Source of the DNA: Fistularia commersonii
Lineage: Eukaryota > Chordata > Actinopteri > Syngnathiformes > Fistulariidae
Direction: 5' to 3'
Length of the DNA: 64,000 bases
Assembly: GCA_037954325.1 (NCBI GenBank)
Contig: JBBMNZ010000035.1
Location: 7,470,501 to 7,534,500, forward strand
Shown: in pieces, positions 1 to 13,784 of the stretch
How the letters are laid out: every line of letters starts with the position of its first letter
How positions within the stretch are numbered: position 1 is the first letter of the stretch
Translations under genes and position numbers: made by a program
The notes under the pieces: model-generated
What the model was told of the DNA's origin: nothing
The model's database searches: none
What the model saw: the letters and a program-made list of their open reading frames with translations, nothing else

Positions 1-429
1 CACCTTTGTTTTCAAATGAAGAAAATGTATCGGCGTGTCGGTTGTATCGATGCCTCCGTCCACTGAACGTGAATCGATCTCTGGTATTGGGGAGATGTTC
101 GCCACATGGGTTATGACAACAAGATGTTAGCACTTCATGAAGTTCTTTGGTGGATTTTGTGAGACTGTAGCGCGAAACCAAGACCAACTGCATGGAATGG
201 TGACTAAAATGTGAACCTCAGAGAACACTGTAAACTTACTGCTGTGGAATTTTGCCTGCCGCTTTTGAGTTCAACAGAAATGATAAATTATTTCCCACCC
301 ACTGAATGAACTGGTATAAAATGATGTGGAAAAAAAAAAAAAAAGACAGAAAAACACATTGGGAATTTTTGTCACACGCATCACTGTTTGTTTCACAGCT
401 GAAGTGGCAACTCACGTGCCAGACTGGAG

Positions 430-431
<2 letters not shown>

Positions 432-463
<32 letters not shown>
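432..463. repeat. (GA)n microsatellite
   Basis: A run of about 15 GA units. The open frames across it, which give Arg-Glu or Ser-Leu strings, are repeat translation and not genes. Confidence 0.95.
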
Positions 464-465
<2 letters not shown>

Positions 466-967
466 TTGTAAAGGTTTTGAAAGCATATGTGTGAAATTAT
501 GGCTCCTCTTCTTTGTTGGTATTATTGCTCGATCTCGCTGCTGTTCCACAGCTGTGCTGCCCTCCATGGTGAAAAGAAAAAGAACACACCTTTCATCGAG
601 AGCCATTTTTGTTTTCTTGATTGCCCGGTGGAGTCAACAAATAAATTCTTTCCATTTAGGATGATTTCAGGAATGCTTGAACAAATACAAAGTGTGACCA
701 ACCAGATAGCAGACTGCAGTGTTGCAGCTGCATGTGTAAAGAGAGCTTATGCGATTAGTACATAAAAAAGGGGGCAGTGTGACACAAGTCTGGCTGTGTG
801 TCTCTGGCGCTAGCATGAGAGGCTTCCCCCCTGCTACAAAAGACAAGAGGAGGCAGGTAGGCGACGCAGACTGCAGCACGGCAATGATGGTCATTATTGT
901 CCTCAAGACTAGGGCGGCTTTTTATCTGCTCTCTCACAATAAAAAGGGGGGTTGGGGAGAAAAAGGA

Positions 968-1102
968 AGTGAGAGAGAGAGAGAGAGAAAGAAAAAGAGG
1001 GAGAGAGTAAGAGGGAACAGACTGCCTGAGGCTTCCTTTCAACATCTCTCTATTTTTCACCCTGTTCTCTTCCCTGATCCTCCCTCCCTATCCGTAGTCC
1101 TC

Positions 1103-1137
<35 letters not shown>

Positions 1138-1151
1138 TTCTCTCTCTCCTC
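968..1151. repeat. Paired (GA)n and (CT)n tracts
   Basis: A GA-rich tract at about 970-990 and a CT tract at about 1107-1151 lie about 120 bases apart. Because they are complementary, the two could pair as a hairpin. Confidence 0.85.
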
Positions 1152-1330
1152 ATGCCCCCAGGCTATAAACATCCGCATGTCACACACATGCCATGAAACA
1201 CAATGAGCACACACTAGCACACGTCACTGCGGACACACGCATACACTGTCGACACTGAGGAGCACCAGCACAAGGCTTGTTCCACAGTGCTGGTCTGGGG
1301 TCCTGGGGAACCAATCATGCAAGCCAAATA

Positions 1331-1686
1331 AGTGTGTGTGTGTGTGTACGTGCATGCGCAGGCGTGCACGAGCACACGCACACACGCACCCTTCGTCCCC
1401 ACTGCCCTCCCACCCAGACTGTCGCTTCTTAACACCATCACTTATTCATGTGAGTGAACATTAGAACAGGACTCTTTGTATGCGTCTGTCTGTCATGAAT
1501 GTGGTGTGTGTGTGTGTGTGTTTGTGTGTGTGCGTGTGTCTGTGTGTGAGTAAGTGTGTGTCTGTGTAGAGTGTTCAGAGGTAGGGGTTCCGGGTAATAC
1601 ACGATTAAAGCTATAGGTTATTCAGTGGAGAGGAGTTCCTTTTTTTCTTTGCATTATTCTTGTCGTGTGTGTGTGTGTGTGTGTGC
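1331..1686. repeat. Cluster of (TG)n tracts
   Basis: Three GT-rich tracts occur at about 1331-1347, 1501-1564 (interrupted) and 1662-1686. Between them is low-complexity CA/GT-rich sequence without a gene. Confidence 0.9.
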
Positions 1687-2534
1687 GCCAGCGTATACTT
1701 GCATGTGCAGTGTCTGAGCGGGTCACTGCTCAAATGAGGAAGTGAAGTGTGTGTAAGCAGGAGAGAACGTGACACAGAGATAGGAAGCAGCAGAGGAAGT
1801 AATTAATTATTTTTTCTCCTATTAGGAGGAATAAGGCAAGCCTATACCCCTGGAGATGTGTCATGAACGCCTCTTATTGTTCTGACGTTGACACGCGCCG
1901 CTCTTCTCTTCCTCCCTTCCAGTCTGCCCTTTTCTTACCACTCTCATTTTCTTCTTGTTTCTTTTTTTTTCTTAGTTTCTCTCTCTGTTTTTGATTTTTC
2001 TCCATTACCAAATGTCAGCCGGCTCAACCTTTTCATTCCCCATCATTGCTCTTGGTCCTAAACATACCCTGTTATCCCTTATGTTTGCCGACATCAAGCC
2101 TTGCTCCCTCCTATGATATCCCATCTGCATTTGAGTGTCCTTCCCCTGTCCCACCCCCTGACACACACACACGCCCACACACACACACATACACATACAC
2201 ACTTTCATTCCACATTAACTTCATGTCTTGTCTTTCATGGCTGCTCGCCCTTACATACACAGCTTGCTCATCCCTCTTGAACCGCCACATGTTTTTCTTT
2301 TTTTTCTTTCCTTTTTATGTCTTGCGATGACTACAGCCCGCCCAAAGTCGGTAGACGCAGCGAATGAGAAGATGGCAGGCGACTTCCTCATTTTTAACGG
2401 CACTGAGTTCAGCAAGGTATTAAGACAATTACACAAACATGTGGAGGGAAAACAGACGGATGGAGGCAGCGAGACGGAGACAAAAGGAATTCCTTGTTTC
2501 TAGACAGAGGTTTTGGTAGAAGCCAAGGTGATGA

Positions 2535-2665
2535 GGTTCGTTGTTGCCGTAGTACATCCCGCTCAGCGGCGCCGCTCAACAGCTGCCTTCAGTGACAGAT
2601 AATGCAGGTTATTACAGAGACCCTCACTCCATCTTCACCTGCATAATCAAGTCATGAAGAAAATG
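2535..2665. promoter_or_regulatory. Unique block resembling a conserved non-coding element
   Basis: A mixed-composition, non-repetitive stretch with TGACAG (TALE-homeodomain type), ATAATGCAG and CACCTGCATAATC (E-box next to an AT-rich homeodomain-like site). No frame is convincingly coding. Sequence alone cannot show conservation, so this is an enhancer candidate only. Confidence 0.22.
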
Positions 2666-2699
2666 AAGTGATCTTCTTTCATGATTGATATTTGGGGGC

Positions 2700-5600
2700 T
2701 TGTGTGTGACGGATTGTCATATCTACAGAGGGAGGCTGTTTTTCTCTCGGACCAACATGAAAATCCTCACAAAAAATTTGGAGTCAAGCAGGTTGGACAT
2801 TGCGATGCTCCTCTTAGGGGGTGATGGAGCAGTACAGGGAATCTGCAGAATTCATGCACAGGAGCTGAAACACTACAACAATATTTCTGGAAGTCTTCAG
2901 GTTATTTATCCTGTTTTTTTCAAGCTGTATTGCTACTTGAATGATTTCATTAGTTAATAAGTCAGATGGAGCAATTGAAACATTTATTTTGAAAACGTAC
3001 ATTTTGAACGTCGCACAACTCGGCGCCCATGTTGGCTTTTAAAGTTTGGCCCGGTGCCTCAATAGAGTCCATCTAAGTTTCTTCTGCTTTGTCAAAGCAA
3101 AGCTGCTGGTGGATCAAAGGAGGTCACACACTGAGTCAATAAACAGGCTTCAGCCCAAGCAGCTTGTGCCTGAATCAAGAACGCCGCGTCCACTGGCCAG
3201 CTTTGTTGAATTCAAAAGAATTCAAGCGTTACAGTAAAGGAAAACTATTGTTTAAGGGTCAAAGAATTAATAACTTTCCATTAATAGGAATCGGGGTTAA
3301 AGTTTTAAATAATTGCGACGCAGACTTGAAGTTGCATCTCCTGCCAATATTTATGAGACACCATTGAGCTTCTACTCATTCTCCATAAGTTGTTCTCTAC
3401 ACCAGAACAAAAACACAGAATATAGCTGCTTTTAAATTATATTGGCCTCGGTGTCTCCAGAAAATAAAAATAACAACTCATAGTCCATGTTCTTGCTTTC
3501 CCACAGTGATTTTGAAATTCATAGTTGTGTGATTAGTTTGAAAAAAACTTTGTTAGCCTGAATGGACGTTATTATAATGCCATTCACTTTTCCTGCTTTT
3601 ATTCTGATAATCTAAATGTGACTTATTACAAATTAAGCACCACAAATATTAGTCAATAGAAATTTCGGCTGTGTAGTTTTACAGTACTTGCGCTTGAAAG
3701 CACATTACAAGTACCAAAAAGTGAAAAATCTACATTGTCTGCCCTCCCAGACACTATCACATCCCTTGATGATATGTTACGAGTGACAGGCAAAGAGGCC
3801 AAAATTTAATAAGTGTTGTCTGGTTGCGTCTTTACGTGAGACGAAGACTCTGCTATGAGCGCAGACAGAACCGGCAGCGGTTCATTTTGAACAAAAACAC
3901 TGCTTAGGTCTAGTTTGAACACAAAAACATGGTCAGGTTTGGGGGAAACTGCGGTTTAGGTTTTAAACAAAAAAAGAAAAAGAATCTGTTTGCCTTGGTC
4001 ATATCTATGGATGACTCAGTGACAGACAACAAACAGCATGGAGTGAGAAAATTGGTGCAGATGGTGAGAAATGACAGGTCAGCTCACCAGAAGGGCGGAT
4101 GTTTGTTCTCTTTTCGTTATCATTCTAATCCGACGGATAGAGTAAGCTCTCAAGATCAATCTGTTTTAGCTAATGGAAGACCAAGAGCATCAAGCTGATA
4201 GCGATGATATGCAAATGTAGTATTTGTTAAATCAAAAAGTCTATGCGAATGTCAGCTTGTTTAAAAAAAAAACAACTGATTTCTCAGCTTTAGCAGTAAT
4301 TTCCCTAAAACCATGAAGCCACCTCCTGTTAAAAAACAAGAGAAGGACAAAAAGGGTTACTCAATATGCCCTTCCATGCTGGCATATTTCAAGTGTCTGA
4401 AGCTGGGTGCACAAAAATGGCTAAAAGGAGGGTGAGCGTGAGGCTTACATTATTCAGGTGTGAAAATAAACTCCATGCAAAAACAATGATTGGATGTCAT
4501 ATACAAAACAGGTTTTGCCACGAGTGGCGAAATCCATTTTTACAATCTGCAAAGTAGTGCTGCATTTATATTTTTTATGCTGCTCGCTCATCCTGCCAGA
4601 GTCAATGTGACCAATGCCGAAAGTCAGATAAGATCAAACTACCATTTTGTCTTCCTTCATCTGTGACTGGTTATGAGTCGATCACACTAGTAATTTATAG
4701 GTAAGAGAAAAGTCAGTTTAAGAGCCAAATATGTGACGAGCTGTGCACACAACCTTTATGATGTGTGAATGAAGATTATGAGTGTTGGACATTTCATCTG
4801 AGGTCCACAGATATCTGCTTTACGAGTTGCAATGTGTTTGTAACACACATAAACTATCTGGGCTGTGTCTTATTGAATGCCACTTCAGGTGGAAACTAAA
4901 CTTTTACACACAGTCTGTAGTCATGTTTTTTATGATCATGTATGGTTTGGTTGTAGGTAATACATCTCATGACTGGACATTAAATATCACATATAAATGC
5001 AACCACTCTGCTTCTATGCTTTATTACCAAAGTATAGATTAGCCACCTCTTCAACCAAAGAAACAGTATAAAATTCTTACGTGAGAAGTCGACGACTGTC
5101 ACATTGACAGGACGACTCTTTCAGTGCATCTTTACGGGGAAACACAGAAATGAGCTAACCATGGCCTTTTTTCTGATGAATGGAAATATTATACACCCCA
5201 TAGCTGCAGTTCTAACGTGCATGCAGGTGCAAGTGCACCTCACTGGCTAACTGCTTTCAAGGCTTCCCGCTCACAAGATTTAAACCAAGCTAGTTGTAGG
5301 CTGTTTAAAAAATACTATATTCAAAAAAATATTTTTTTTTCATGTGACTCTAGCAGGATATACTCCAGACAGTTAGATTATTTGCTTTTATTTTTTTACA
5401 TTGACATCACTTTATTTAGTCCTTTTAAAAAGACTCTCCGTCATGCTTGACTGTTCCTCATTTCCATCACTGTTACACTGCTTTAATGTATTATTTGGGT
5501 ATAACACATTTCTATAAAACAAGGAGACAACATGAAAATTTCCAGTTAAAAAAAAAAGTGTCTGGAACTGCATGAAATCTCCCACTATCTAGCTAGCAAA

Positions 5601-5900
5601 TAAGTTAGTCTTTAATAAGCAGTCGGCAGGAGTCGAGTCAAGACAGGAAGATCTTTGACCTTGGAATCTGCCGGGAGTCACCAGTCTTGTACATAAACGA
5701 GACACTAATTATCTGTGTGCACACATTTCATCTGTTGATGCGAACACACGCAAAAGTGCGCACTGCACAGAAACACACACGCAAATGGTGACCAGGATCA
5801 TGAGTATATTATTGTATAGATGTCTATAGAAATACACACATATATACACTGCTCTCTATTGTCCCCCAGACAAAGATGGGAGTACATCCCTTTGCCCTGG
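2700..5900. other. AT-rich unique sequence, no gene seen
   Basis: Only short frames with no recognisable domain and no strong splice context were seen. There are no long simple repeats and no transposon signature that I can recognise. Confidence 0.6.
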
Positions 5901-5942
5901 GGGAGACCTGATTCTGCACCCACCCCTTAACTCCCACATGAA

Positions 5943-5943
5943 T

Positions 5944-6018
<75 letters not shown>
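5943..6018. repeat. (CA)n microsatellite, about 37 units
   Basis: A nearly perfect CA run. A further CA/TG-rich stretch follows at 6213-6412. Confidence 0.97.
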
Positions 6019-6020
<2 letters not shown>

Positions 6021-6504
6021 CACACAAATATTAACCCACCCCCCATGCTATTTTGAAGAGTAACAAACGTGCTTGCAGGGAAACGTGGGGGTGGGGCAAA
6101 AGGGTCCCTCTATGGTAACAAGGGCATTATAAGCCAATTAGGAGTACCGCCTGAGTGACTGACAGACAGAGTGGGGAGAACGACATGGCTGGCTGTCTGA
6201 TTTTGAGAAGGTGTGTATGTACATGTGTGTGTGTGTGTGTCTGTTTTTGCCTGTGTGTGTGCGTGTGTCTTTGTCTCAAATTGCTTTCTCCCCTCTTGCA
6301 GCCAGAGCTTTAGGCTAAAGGGCTCTAATGTGCACATAAACAGATATACAGAGGCTTACACAAACACATACACAAACGCACACGCATACACGCACGCGCA
6401 CACACGCAGGGCAGACATCCACACGATCCCCTCCCTTGAGGTCTACCTCCTACACGCGAAGGCATTCAAAAGATTTCTTTGTCTCTCTATCGTGCCAGAG
6501 AAAT

Positions 6505-6850
6505 AGAGGAGCAAGACAAGAGAAAGGGAGAAGCACAGTGAGCGAGGGAAGGCTGGAGGAGAGGGGGGAAAAAACAGAAGAAAAGAACAGCAAAAGGGAA
6601 AGGGGTTTGCAGGAGGAACGAGGGAGAGCTAAAGTGGGGGGGGGGGATGGAGAGAAAACATGGAAGAGGAGACAGAGGAACAGGAGGGGGGAAGTGAAGA
6701 GGAGGAGAGACACAGAGCAGGGTGAAGGGATGGAAGTGAATAGAAGGCGAGAGACAGCCGGGCTCCAGCGCTGCACTGAACTCGTTTGATCCAGTTCGTC
6801 TCGCCAGGCGTTCCTCGAGATACATTCCTGTGGCTGGCTGGGCGCAGAGT

Positions 6851-6916
<66 letters not shown>

Positions 6917-6980
6917 AAGGAGAGAGAGAGAGAGATAATGAGAGTGAGGAAGAGAGAGAGAGAGAGATACGACGGATGAG
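6505..6980. repeat. Purine-rich tract with long (GA)n core
   Basis: About 470 bases of almost pure purine on the plus strand. It includes a perfect GA run at about 6852-6914 and a nine-G run near 6637. The long minus-strand frames here (Ser/Leu/Pro-rich) are translations of the repeat. Such mirror-type purine tracts can form triplex DNA. Confidence 0.9.
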
Positions 6981-8027
6981 ACCATGAGAGAGATTGAGAA
7001 ATAGCATGAGAGGCATTGAGAGACGCTTCAAGGTAATTTGTGAGAAGAGTGGAGGAAATTAAAAGATAAGAAAAGCAATGGATCAACTAGCAGTAGTGGG
7101 AAAAAAAAAGACACCGAGGGAGGAAATCTGTTCAACAAAGAAAGAGGCGCAGTAAAAGTTTACTAACTGGTGCATTCAACTGAAGGTCAAGCCTCATTTC
7201 CAGTCACTTTATTTAATGTTTTTGGTGTCATTTTTTTTCCTTCAGTCAATGTCAGAGACCCTGAGTCTTTTAGCAGGGCAGTCAAGAATTAACTGGAAAA
7301 CACAGTCTCTCACAGGTTCAGATTCTGTTGTTGTTGTTTTAGTTTTTGAATCAGTAACATAAATTCACAACGGAATCACACCGGTGTGAGAGAGACAAAC
7401 GTTAGAACTGATGAAAAGAGACAATGAGAAGCAATGGAAACTCGAAATGGAAAGACCGGGGTATTCTGTCAAACGGGGAGCAATTCAAAGATTGTACCTT
7501 TGACAAGGGAAATCCCTGCGATGGATTACTTAAACCAACAAGTTTGAATCTGACATCCTCATGGTGAAATAAATCTCTTCGCAAACCAGAACAGGGGCAC
7601 TCGGTACCTGCAGGTGGTGCCACCGTTTCGGTGCTTTTTGGTCCCTTGACCAGAAATTTGCAACTCAAAAAGCTCCAGCGATGTGATCGAAGCTGTTCCT
7701 TGAGCATGGGTCTGCTGATATATGTGCAGACAAACATTTAGCTTTTGCTAATTCATTAGCCAAACAAATAACATATAGTAAAACCTGGCAAACCCCAAAA
7801 TAAATAGCCCCCTCACAAGGATGAATTGTTTGCTGAAGTTTTTGAAACATTTTCATATGACAAAATGGTTCTTTCAAAATTCACCTTTCATAAAGGGAGT
7901 GGTGTTTAAATTGCTTAACACACAAATAAATTGGAGGGGAAAAAATGGAATTCAATAATGTTGAAAAAGAGTATTCAAGAGATAAAGTTGACATTGAAAA
8001 TCCTAAGGAACAATAATTTAAAATAGG

Positions 8028-8076
8028 ACGGTAGATAGATAGACGGACAGACAGACAGATAGATATGTGGATAGAT
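8028..8076. repeat. (GATA)n/(GACA)n tetranucleotide repeat
   Basis: Short interspersed TAGA and CAGA units form a tetranucleotide microsatellite. GATA/GACA arrays of this type are common in fish genomes. Confidence 0.85.
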
Positions 8077-9795
8077 TAATAGTTGTTTTATTTTTTAACC
8101 ATCAAGAAACGTTTTTGTCCGATTCCAGGTTGGACTGTAGTTCAAGTCTTCTGTGTTTTAAAAAACAAGGCGGCTTGGCCAATGATTTTACAATTTAGCT
8201 CACTTGTTTGAATTATATTAAGTCTAAAAAGTTATTTTTAATTGAGTGTGGCCTTGTAAAGGGGCAGTGGCTCCTCCTTTCCTTGACTGTCTTGTCAAAA
8301 TATTTTTGTATCCATTTCCGGAACCAAGATGAGGACAAACATAATGCTGATTTGGGGAGTCTGTTAACCAATGAATGGCACTCTACTCCATATATAGTCC
8401 ACAAACATCTATAAAACCATTAATAAGTAGTTGCTGGGCTGCAATTTTGGACTCGAAAATGTTTCAACGTACAGGATATCGTAATTATGGCTGGGGGACT
8501 TTAAACTGTAAATTAAAGGATAAATGAGTAGCTAATACATTTGTTTTCAATCCACCTAATATATTGGCAAAATGGGATTGAACATTTATTTGCATATGGC
8601 ATGAGCTGGCTGGATTTGGCAATTAATATACATGGTTCGCTTGAAATGGGAAATAGTGAGAAAAACATCACGGAAATCAAATTTGAGCAAACTTCTCCAT
8701 ATAGTGGAAAGCATCTATTCATCTCCTCTAAAGTGATGATGTTAGAAGCGTCTGGGACTGTCCACATTCATTTTCACATCGTGTCCTACCCTGTTGGCTC
8801 TGACCAGCTTATATCGCTCCCTCTTTGCTGATTCAGCACGTTGATTTGGCGCCTGGCATGGTTCATGAGAAAGAATGGCTTTTCCAACACGCTGAGGGAA
8901 GTTTCGTGTTAATAACTATTTATTTGGGTAGTTTTTTATATTATTTTAGTAAAAATGTGCATATGTATGTGTGGTTGCCATGAGTGTTTTTTGTGTCCAT
9001 TGACAAAGAAAACAGGTTCAGGTATATTTTTAACTGTTTGAGTGGACAGATTGAGGATTACCATGACATTTTAATGGACCAAAAACCTCTCCTCTCACTT
9101 TTAATTCATGACTGTAGGTAAATGTCTTTTTAACACTCAGCCACAAGTATAAAATGAGGATTATAAAACATTAATGGCAAACACTTTAGCTGATAGGATT
9201 TTACCAGTTACACCCTATCAAAAAAAAAAAAACAGGAGCAGGACTGGATTGAGCCAAGTGACTTGAGAATGCAACATGTAATAGCAATATTAATGTTTTT
9301 TTTTTTTTATATTAATAAAACCTCTTATTATCAAATCGATATCAAAAGGTATGGAAAGGGAACATTCGCTTGTCAAACCATTCAGTTCACCTGCTGCACT
9401 CAAAATTAATGCAATATTATATATTAGCCCTCCAATAAATAACTTTCTGATTATTTAGTGGTCATTTTAAAAGCTGTGATTGCTGATTTTATTTGAAGAC
9501 ATACTGGGCTACGGTGAGAGAATTATGTCGACCTTTAGAAAATCAAAAAGCAAAGACAAAAAAAAGGTACTGTTTCCTGTCCTGACTGAGTTGGACGGGA
9601 GTGTCCTGACGGACCAACCCTGGTTTTATATCTCTCTTGCTTTTATCTTCCATATCTCACTCCATTTTGGTCTCATCCACAAAAAGGACAGGCCATCAGT
9701 TGTATATGTGTGTGCGTGTGTGTGAGTGGATAAAGATAGTCTAATTGCGGGGGATAAAGGAAAGAAGAGAGATGGGTCAATTACTGCAGATAATG

Positions 9796-9796
<1 letters not shown>

Positions 9797-9831
<35 letters not shown>
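9797..9831. repeat. (TG)n microsatellite
   Basis: About 17 uninterrupted TG units. Confidence 0.95.
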
Positions 9832-9833
<2 letters not shown>

Positions 9834-10039
9834 GTAGAAGTGGGGTTGTGGTCTGGCCTGTCATGGCTTCCTTCCTTGCTAAAGGGTCATTCTTTTTAAC
9901 ACACCTATAAAATGCTTCAGCTGCTCCAAGGCACCTTCTTGCTTCTCCCTGGCCTTTCTTCCTCCTTTTCCCTGTATGCCCCCACCCCCAAGATAGTTAC
10001 TGGGACCACCCACCTCTACTCCATCCCACCACATATACA

Positions 10040-10150
10040 CACACACATACATTCATGATTGGGCTTTTATTAGGCCGGTTTATGTACTTCTGATAACCTG
10101 TGACCCCAGCCATCGTGCGCTAACAGCACACGAGCTGGACAAGTTCACAT
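10040..10150. promoter_or_regulatory. Unique block resembling a conserved non-coding element
   Basis: Starts beside a short CA tract and contains ATTCATGATTGGGC and TTTTATTAGGCC-like homeodomain/CCAAT-type motifs in non-repetitive sequence. No coding frame is seen. Assignment rests on motif density only. Confidence 0.2.
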
Positions 10151-10456
10151 CCCTGTGCTGAAAGTGCATTTAAAAAGCACCAATAGCCGAAAAAAGCCTC
10201 TTCAGACACAAATTGAGGGGAGACAAGCTTACTTTCAGTTCCTCCCCAGCAAGGGCCTGAACCGCTGGACTAAAGGAGAGTGGAGGAAAACGAAAGAGCT
10301 GCTTTTTTACTTGTATCGCGATTTAACTGACTTTTTGTGAAAATCGGAGAGGGGCTCACACTGAGCAGATTAGTGAAGATGACTCTGATTAAGCAGCAGT
10401 GACAACACGCAGCAACTGTGAGACCCTCACATCCATCTGTCCGCATGCCGCATGTT

Positions 10457-10481
10457 TGTGTGTGTGTGTGTGTGTGTGTGT
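10457..10481. repeat. (GT)n microsatellite
   Basis: A run of about 12 GT units. Confidence 0.9.
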
Positions 10482-11127
10482 ACTTGCACGTTTGTCTGCG
10501 CAAAAGTCAATGCATGCTAAGAAGCTAAATATGTGGTTTTATTAACATAAACAATCCAATCACAGTTTATTGTTTAAATCTCATGCCCTATCGCCATGTG
10601 GTTGACTCAGTGGTTTCAAATGGGGTGTGTGTTCCCCTAGGGGCGGGGTGCGGTACTGCAGGAGAAAAACAAGACCATTAAAATGTTTTTAACTCTTAAC
10701 AAACTTGCTTAAACATCTTTAAGGAAAATGCTGAGATGATAATGAAACAAATAGGCTTTTTTTTTTAAATTATGTCCTTAAATGTACTGGAGGATCAGAA
10801 AGTGGATTTAAATTACATTAAGTTCCAAAAAATACCAACCCTGTTTCGAGAGAGAACGTCGAGTAACACTGTACGGTTTTTGGACAGGCACATAATGCAC
10901 CTTTGCCGTGTAGCACAAGCCACATGTTCATCCGTTAAAAGTCCAACTGTCGTTTTTACTGTCCCTCCTGTACTGTAAACCACCCCAGATGTAAAATGGT
11001 GGTTTCTGGTGTTTAAAGAAAAAAAAAAAAGAACCTTGCAACTTCTGTCTGCTGGACGAAAAAAAAGTTTGATGCTCTCTGAGGGAGACAAGAAGGCTGC
11101 TATTACATAATGCCAGTCACAGATATT

Positions 11128-11432
11128 CTGTGTGTGTGTGTGTGTCTGTCTTTGTTTGTCTGCATGTGATGTGTATGCGTGCACCAAAAGGACTGACTCA
11201 GGTTGACATCTGTGTGTATACCAAAGAAAGATAGAGAGAGAGAGAAAACTGGAGAGAGAAAAAAAGAGTGAGTGAATGTGAGGGAGAGAAAGAGAGAGAG
11301 AGAGTACTGCATATGCAGGTGGACACTTCTTTGTAGGGAAGTACTGTCTCTGTCTGAGTATGCTTTTGCTTTTGTATGTGTGTGTTTCTGTGTGCGTGTG
11401 TGCGTGTGTGTTTGTGTTTGCGTGTGCGGGTG
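11128..11432. repeat. Interrupted GT and GA tracts
   Basis: A GT run at 11128-11147, GA-rich pieces at 11230-11305 and an interrupted GT/GC-GT stretch at 11375-11432. Frames over this part are repeat translations. Confidence 0.85.
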
Positions 11433-11813
11433 CACACGCCTGTGGACCAGTGTCTTTAGTAGACTTGTGGTAATCCTCTTAGCGTATGCTGCTTGAAGCT
11501 CAGAGCACATTATGTAACCCCTCTAATCCAACACCGCATCAAGACAGACAGCAAAAGACCACAACCCGTGTTCCTTTACTCTCTTGCGTACACGCACGCA
11601 CACACACAGGCAAAAGCATGCACAAGCTTGTTCTCCGAGTCCAAAAAACACAAAATGGTACTTGACAACTATTTCACATGAAGATATCTGATATGAAAAG
11701 ACATTAATTATCAGCATGGACTCTGCTGCCCTTTTCACATATTCTCCACTGCAACCTGAACATCCATCCAAAAGGGTAAAAGAAAGAAAAATCTCCTTCC
11801 AGCTCTCGATTCT

Positions 11814-11827
11814 GTTGCCAGGGCAAC
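11814..11827. promoter_or_regulatory. Candidate RFX X-box
   Basis: GTTGCCAGGGCAAC matches the palindromic RFX X-box pattern (two GTTGCC half-sites facing each other) with one central difference. It lies in unique sequence inside the inferred maml3 intron. Function is inferred from the motif only. Confidence 0.35.
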
Positions 11828-12994
11828 AGTGGCCATCTTGCCATGCCCCATCGGGCTTGGGTACACATCACAGGCCGGTCATAAATGCAGAATGACAGTC
11901 AGGGAGGGAGACCGGGGAGAGAGAAACAGATAAAGATAGAGCAGAGAGCAGCGTGCGGTGATGAGAAGAAGGTGGAGCGAGAAACGGGCCGAGCCAGAAA
12001 GATCGGATTAAACACCGCTGTCCCGATCAACGTTCGTTTTCCCCAATATACTGCCAGGCATTGATGAGACTCACACAGGTTTTCTGCTTGTGATTCCATG
12101 TGAGTTACCAGACAAGGCTGTGAAGGCAAACGGTCCATAAAATGAGCAAAAAAATGAAACGGCTTGAGGATTTTGAGTTGGCGTTTCTCCATCTGTGTGG
12201 CGTTAACCCAGTTATTACTATGTAAAAAAAAAACATCACTGGCGTTTGGTTGAGATCAATATGAAGTCCAAAGTTGCCAATGCTGTAAAGATGTAACGGG
12301 TACATCAAGATTGTGGCTTGTATGCTTTGTATTTTAAGGTTTTGTTTTTTAATTGTTTTTTGCCGTAACAACAAACCACATTCAATCCCAACATATAGAA
12401 AATATAAACTTAAATCACACTGAATATAACAGTAGCAAAACATTGCATTATATCAATAATAACAAAAAATGGCAACGTGTGCAAGGATTTCATTTCAAAG
12501 TTTCATTTCTGAAGAAAAAAAAACAAAAAGTGAAATTTGAGTAATAGCATTAAAACTTCAGTCAAATAAAAAGTAAGAAAAAAAAGGCAATTTTAGGTGC
12601 AGCATTTGAAAATATTAAACATAATCTGTCGAGGCCAAGATGATTACTTTGGCTAAAAGGAATGGACATTTGGAATGGAAGTTGATGACTTTCAAAATCT
12701 AATATTTGTTCACATATCTGAGAACTGATGTGTGTATAATAATGTTTTATTATTGTGTGAAACATTTGTACAAATGCTATAGACACCCGAGTTTGACTAT
12801 CATTGTTTTTTTTTTAAAGCAACCGAGGACGGTAATATTCAAATGACATGTTCTAAATAACTGAGTCAGTCCAATATACAACTAGCTGCCGCACAAATGT
12901 CAAGCCGACAATGGTGGCATCTGTCTTTGACTATGCCAGCTGAAGTTATCAATGGTTCCATTTTACCAAACAAGTGACTAATGATACTAAGTGT

Positions 12995-12997
12995 GAG

Positions 12998-13030
<33 letters not shown>

Positions 13031-13034
13031 TGTG
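12995..13034. repeat. (GT)n microsatellite
   Basis: A GT run with one interruption. Confidence 0.92.
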
Positions 13035-13448
13035 TGCGTGTGCAGGGGCGTATGTTTCTTTGCTTGTGTGTGAAATGTTTTGTGCAGATGTAGTGTCTTA
13101 AAGCCTCCTTTTTGCAGTCTCTGGATGCCAAAGCGGAAAGACCTATGTTGAGTATTTGCTCTGAATTCATGTTACACACACATACACACACACAAACGCA
13201 CGCACGCACGCGCACGCACGTGCACTCTCACCCCAACCTCCTATTCATTTCAAGCAGAGACAGTGCTTACTGTCCAAGGCACAGTGAAGGCTGGGGTTAC
13301 CTTAGACGACCTACGCTCTCTGGGGGACGTGACAAACGTGACAAACGTTTTAGTCCTGCCAGGACTAAAACTAAGGCACAATCCTCTCTGCATTAAGGGC
13401 ATAAACATAGAGTGTACATACAGCAGCAGAGGGGAGCAAGATCATCAC

Positions 13449-13450
<2 letters not shown>

Positions 13451-13500
<50 letters not shown>
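13451..13500. repeat. (AC)n microsatellite, about 25 units
   Basis: A perfect AC run. Confidence 0.97.
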
Positions 13501-13504
<4 letters not shown>

Positions 13505-13784
13505 CAAGAAAGTCCAAAAGTCAATGCAGAATGCTTGTGAAAAACGAAAGTAGTGGAGGAAAGATATAAAGACTTGTAGGTAAGAGTGAGAAGGACAAGC
13601 AGGTCCGAAGAAGCAGAGCGTTGCTCCACTCCTTCCCCGGGTTGGGATGGGTGTTGGGTTACTATTATGTGCACCAATAAATGATGAGTCACTTTCTCAA
13701 ACAAGCGGGCGCACACATACGCACGCACACACTACTGAAAATGAAGATTCAATACACTCATAATCTTTGTGTAAAAACCCAACC

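Noticed and set aside
5943..6018. CRISPR-like array
   Set aside because: Tandem dinucleotides without spacers, in a eukaryotic context. No CRISPR array exists in the window.
6450..7086. Minus-strand frames of up to 199 codons rich in Ser, Leu and Pro
   Set aside because: Translation of a GA/CT purine-pyrimidine tract. All frames over it are open for compositional reasons.
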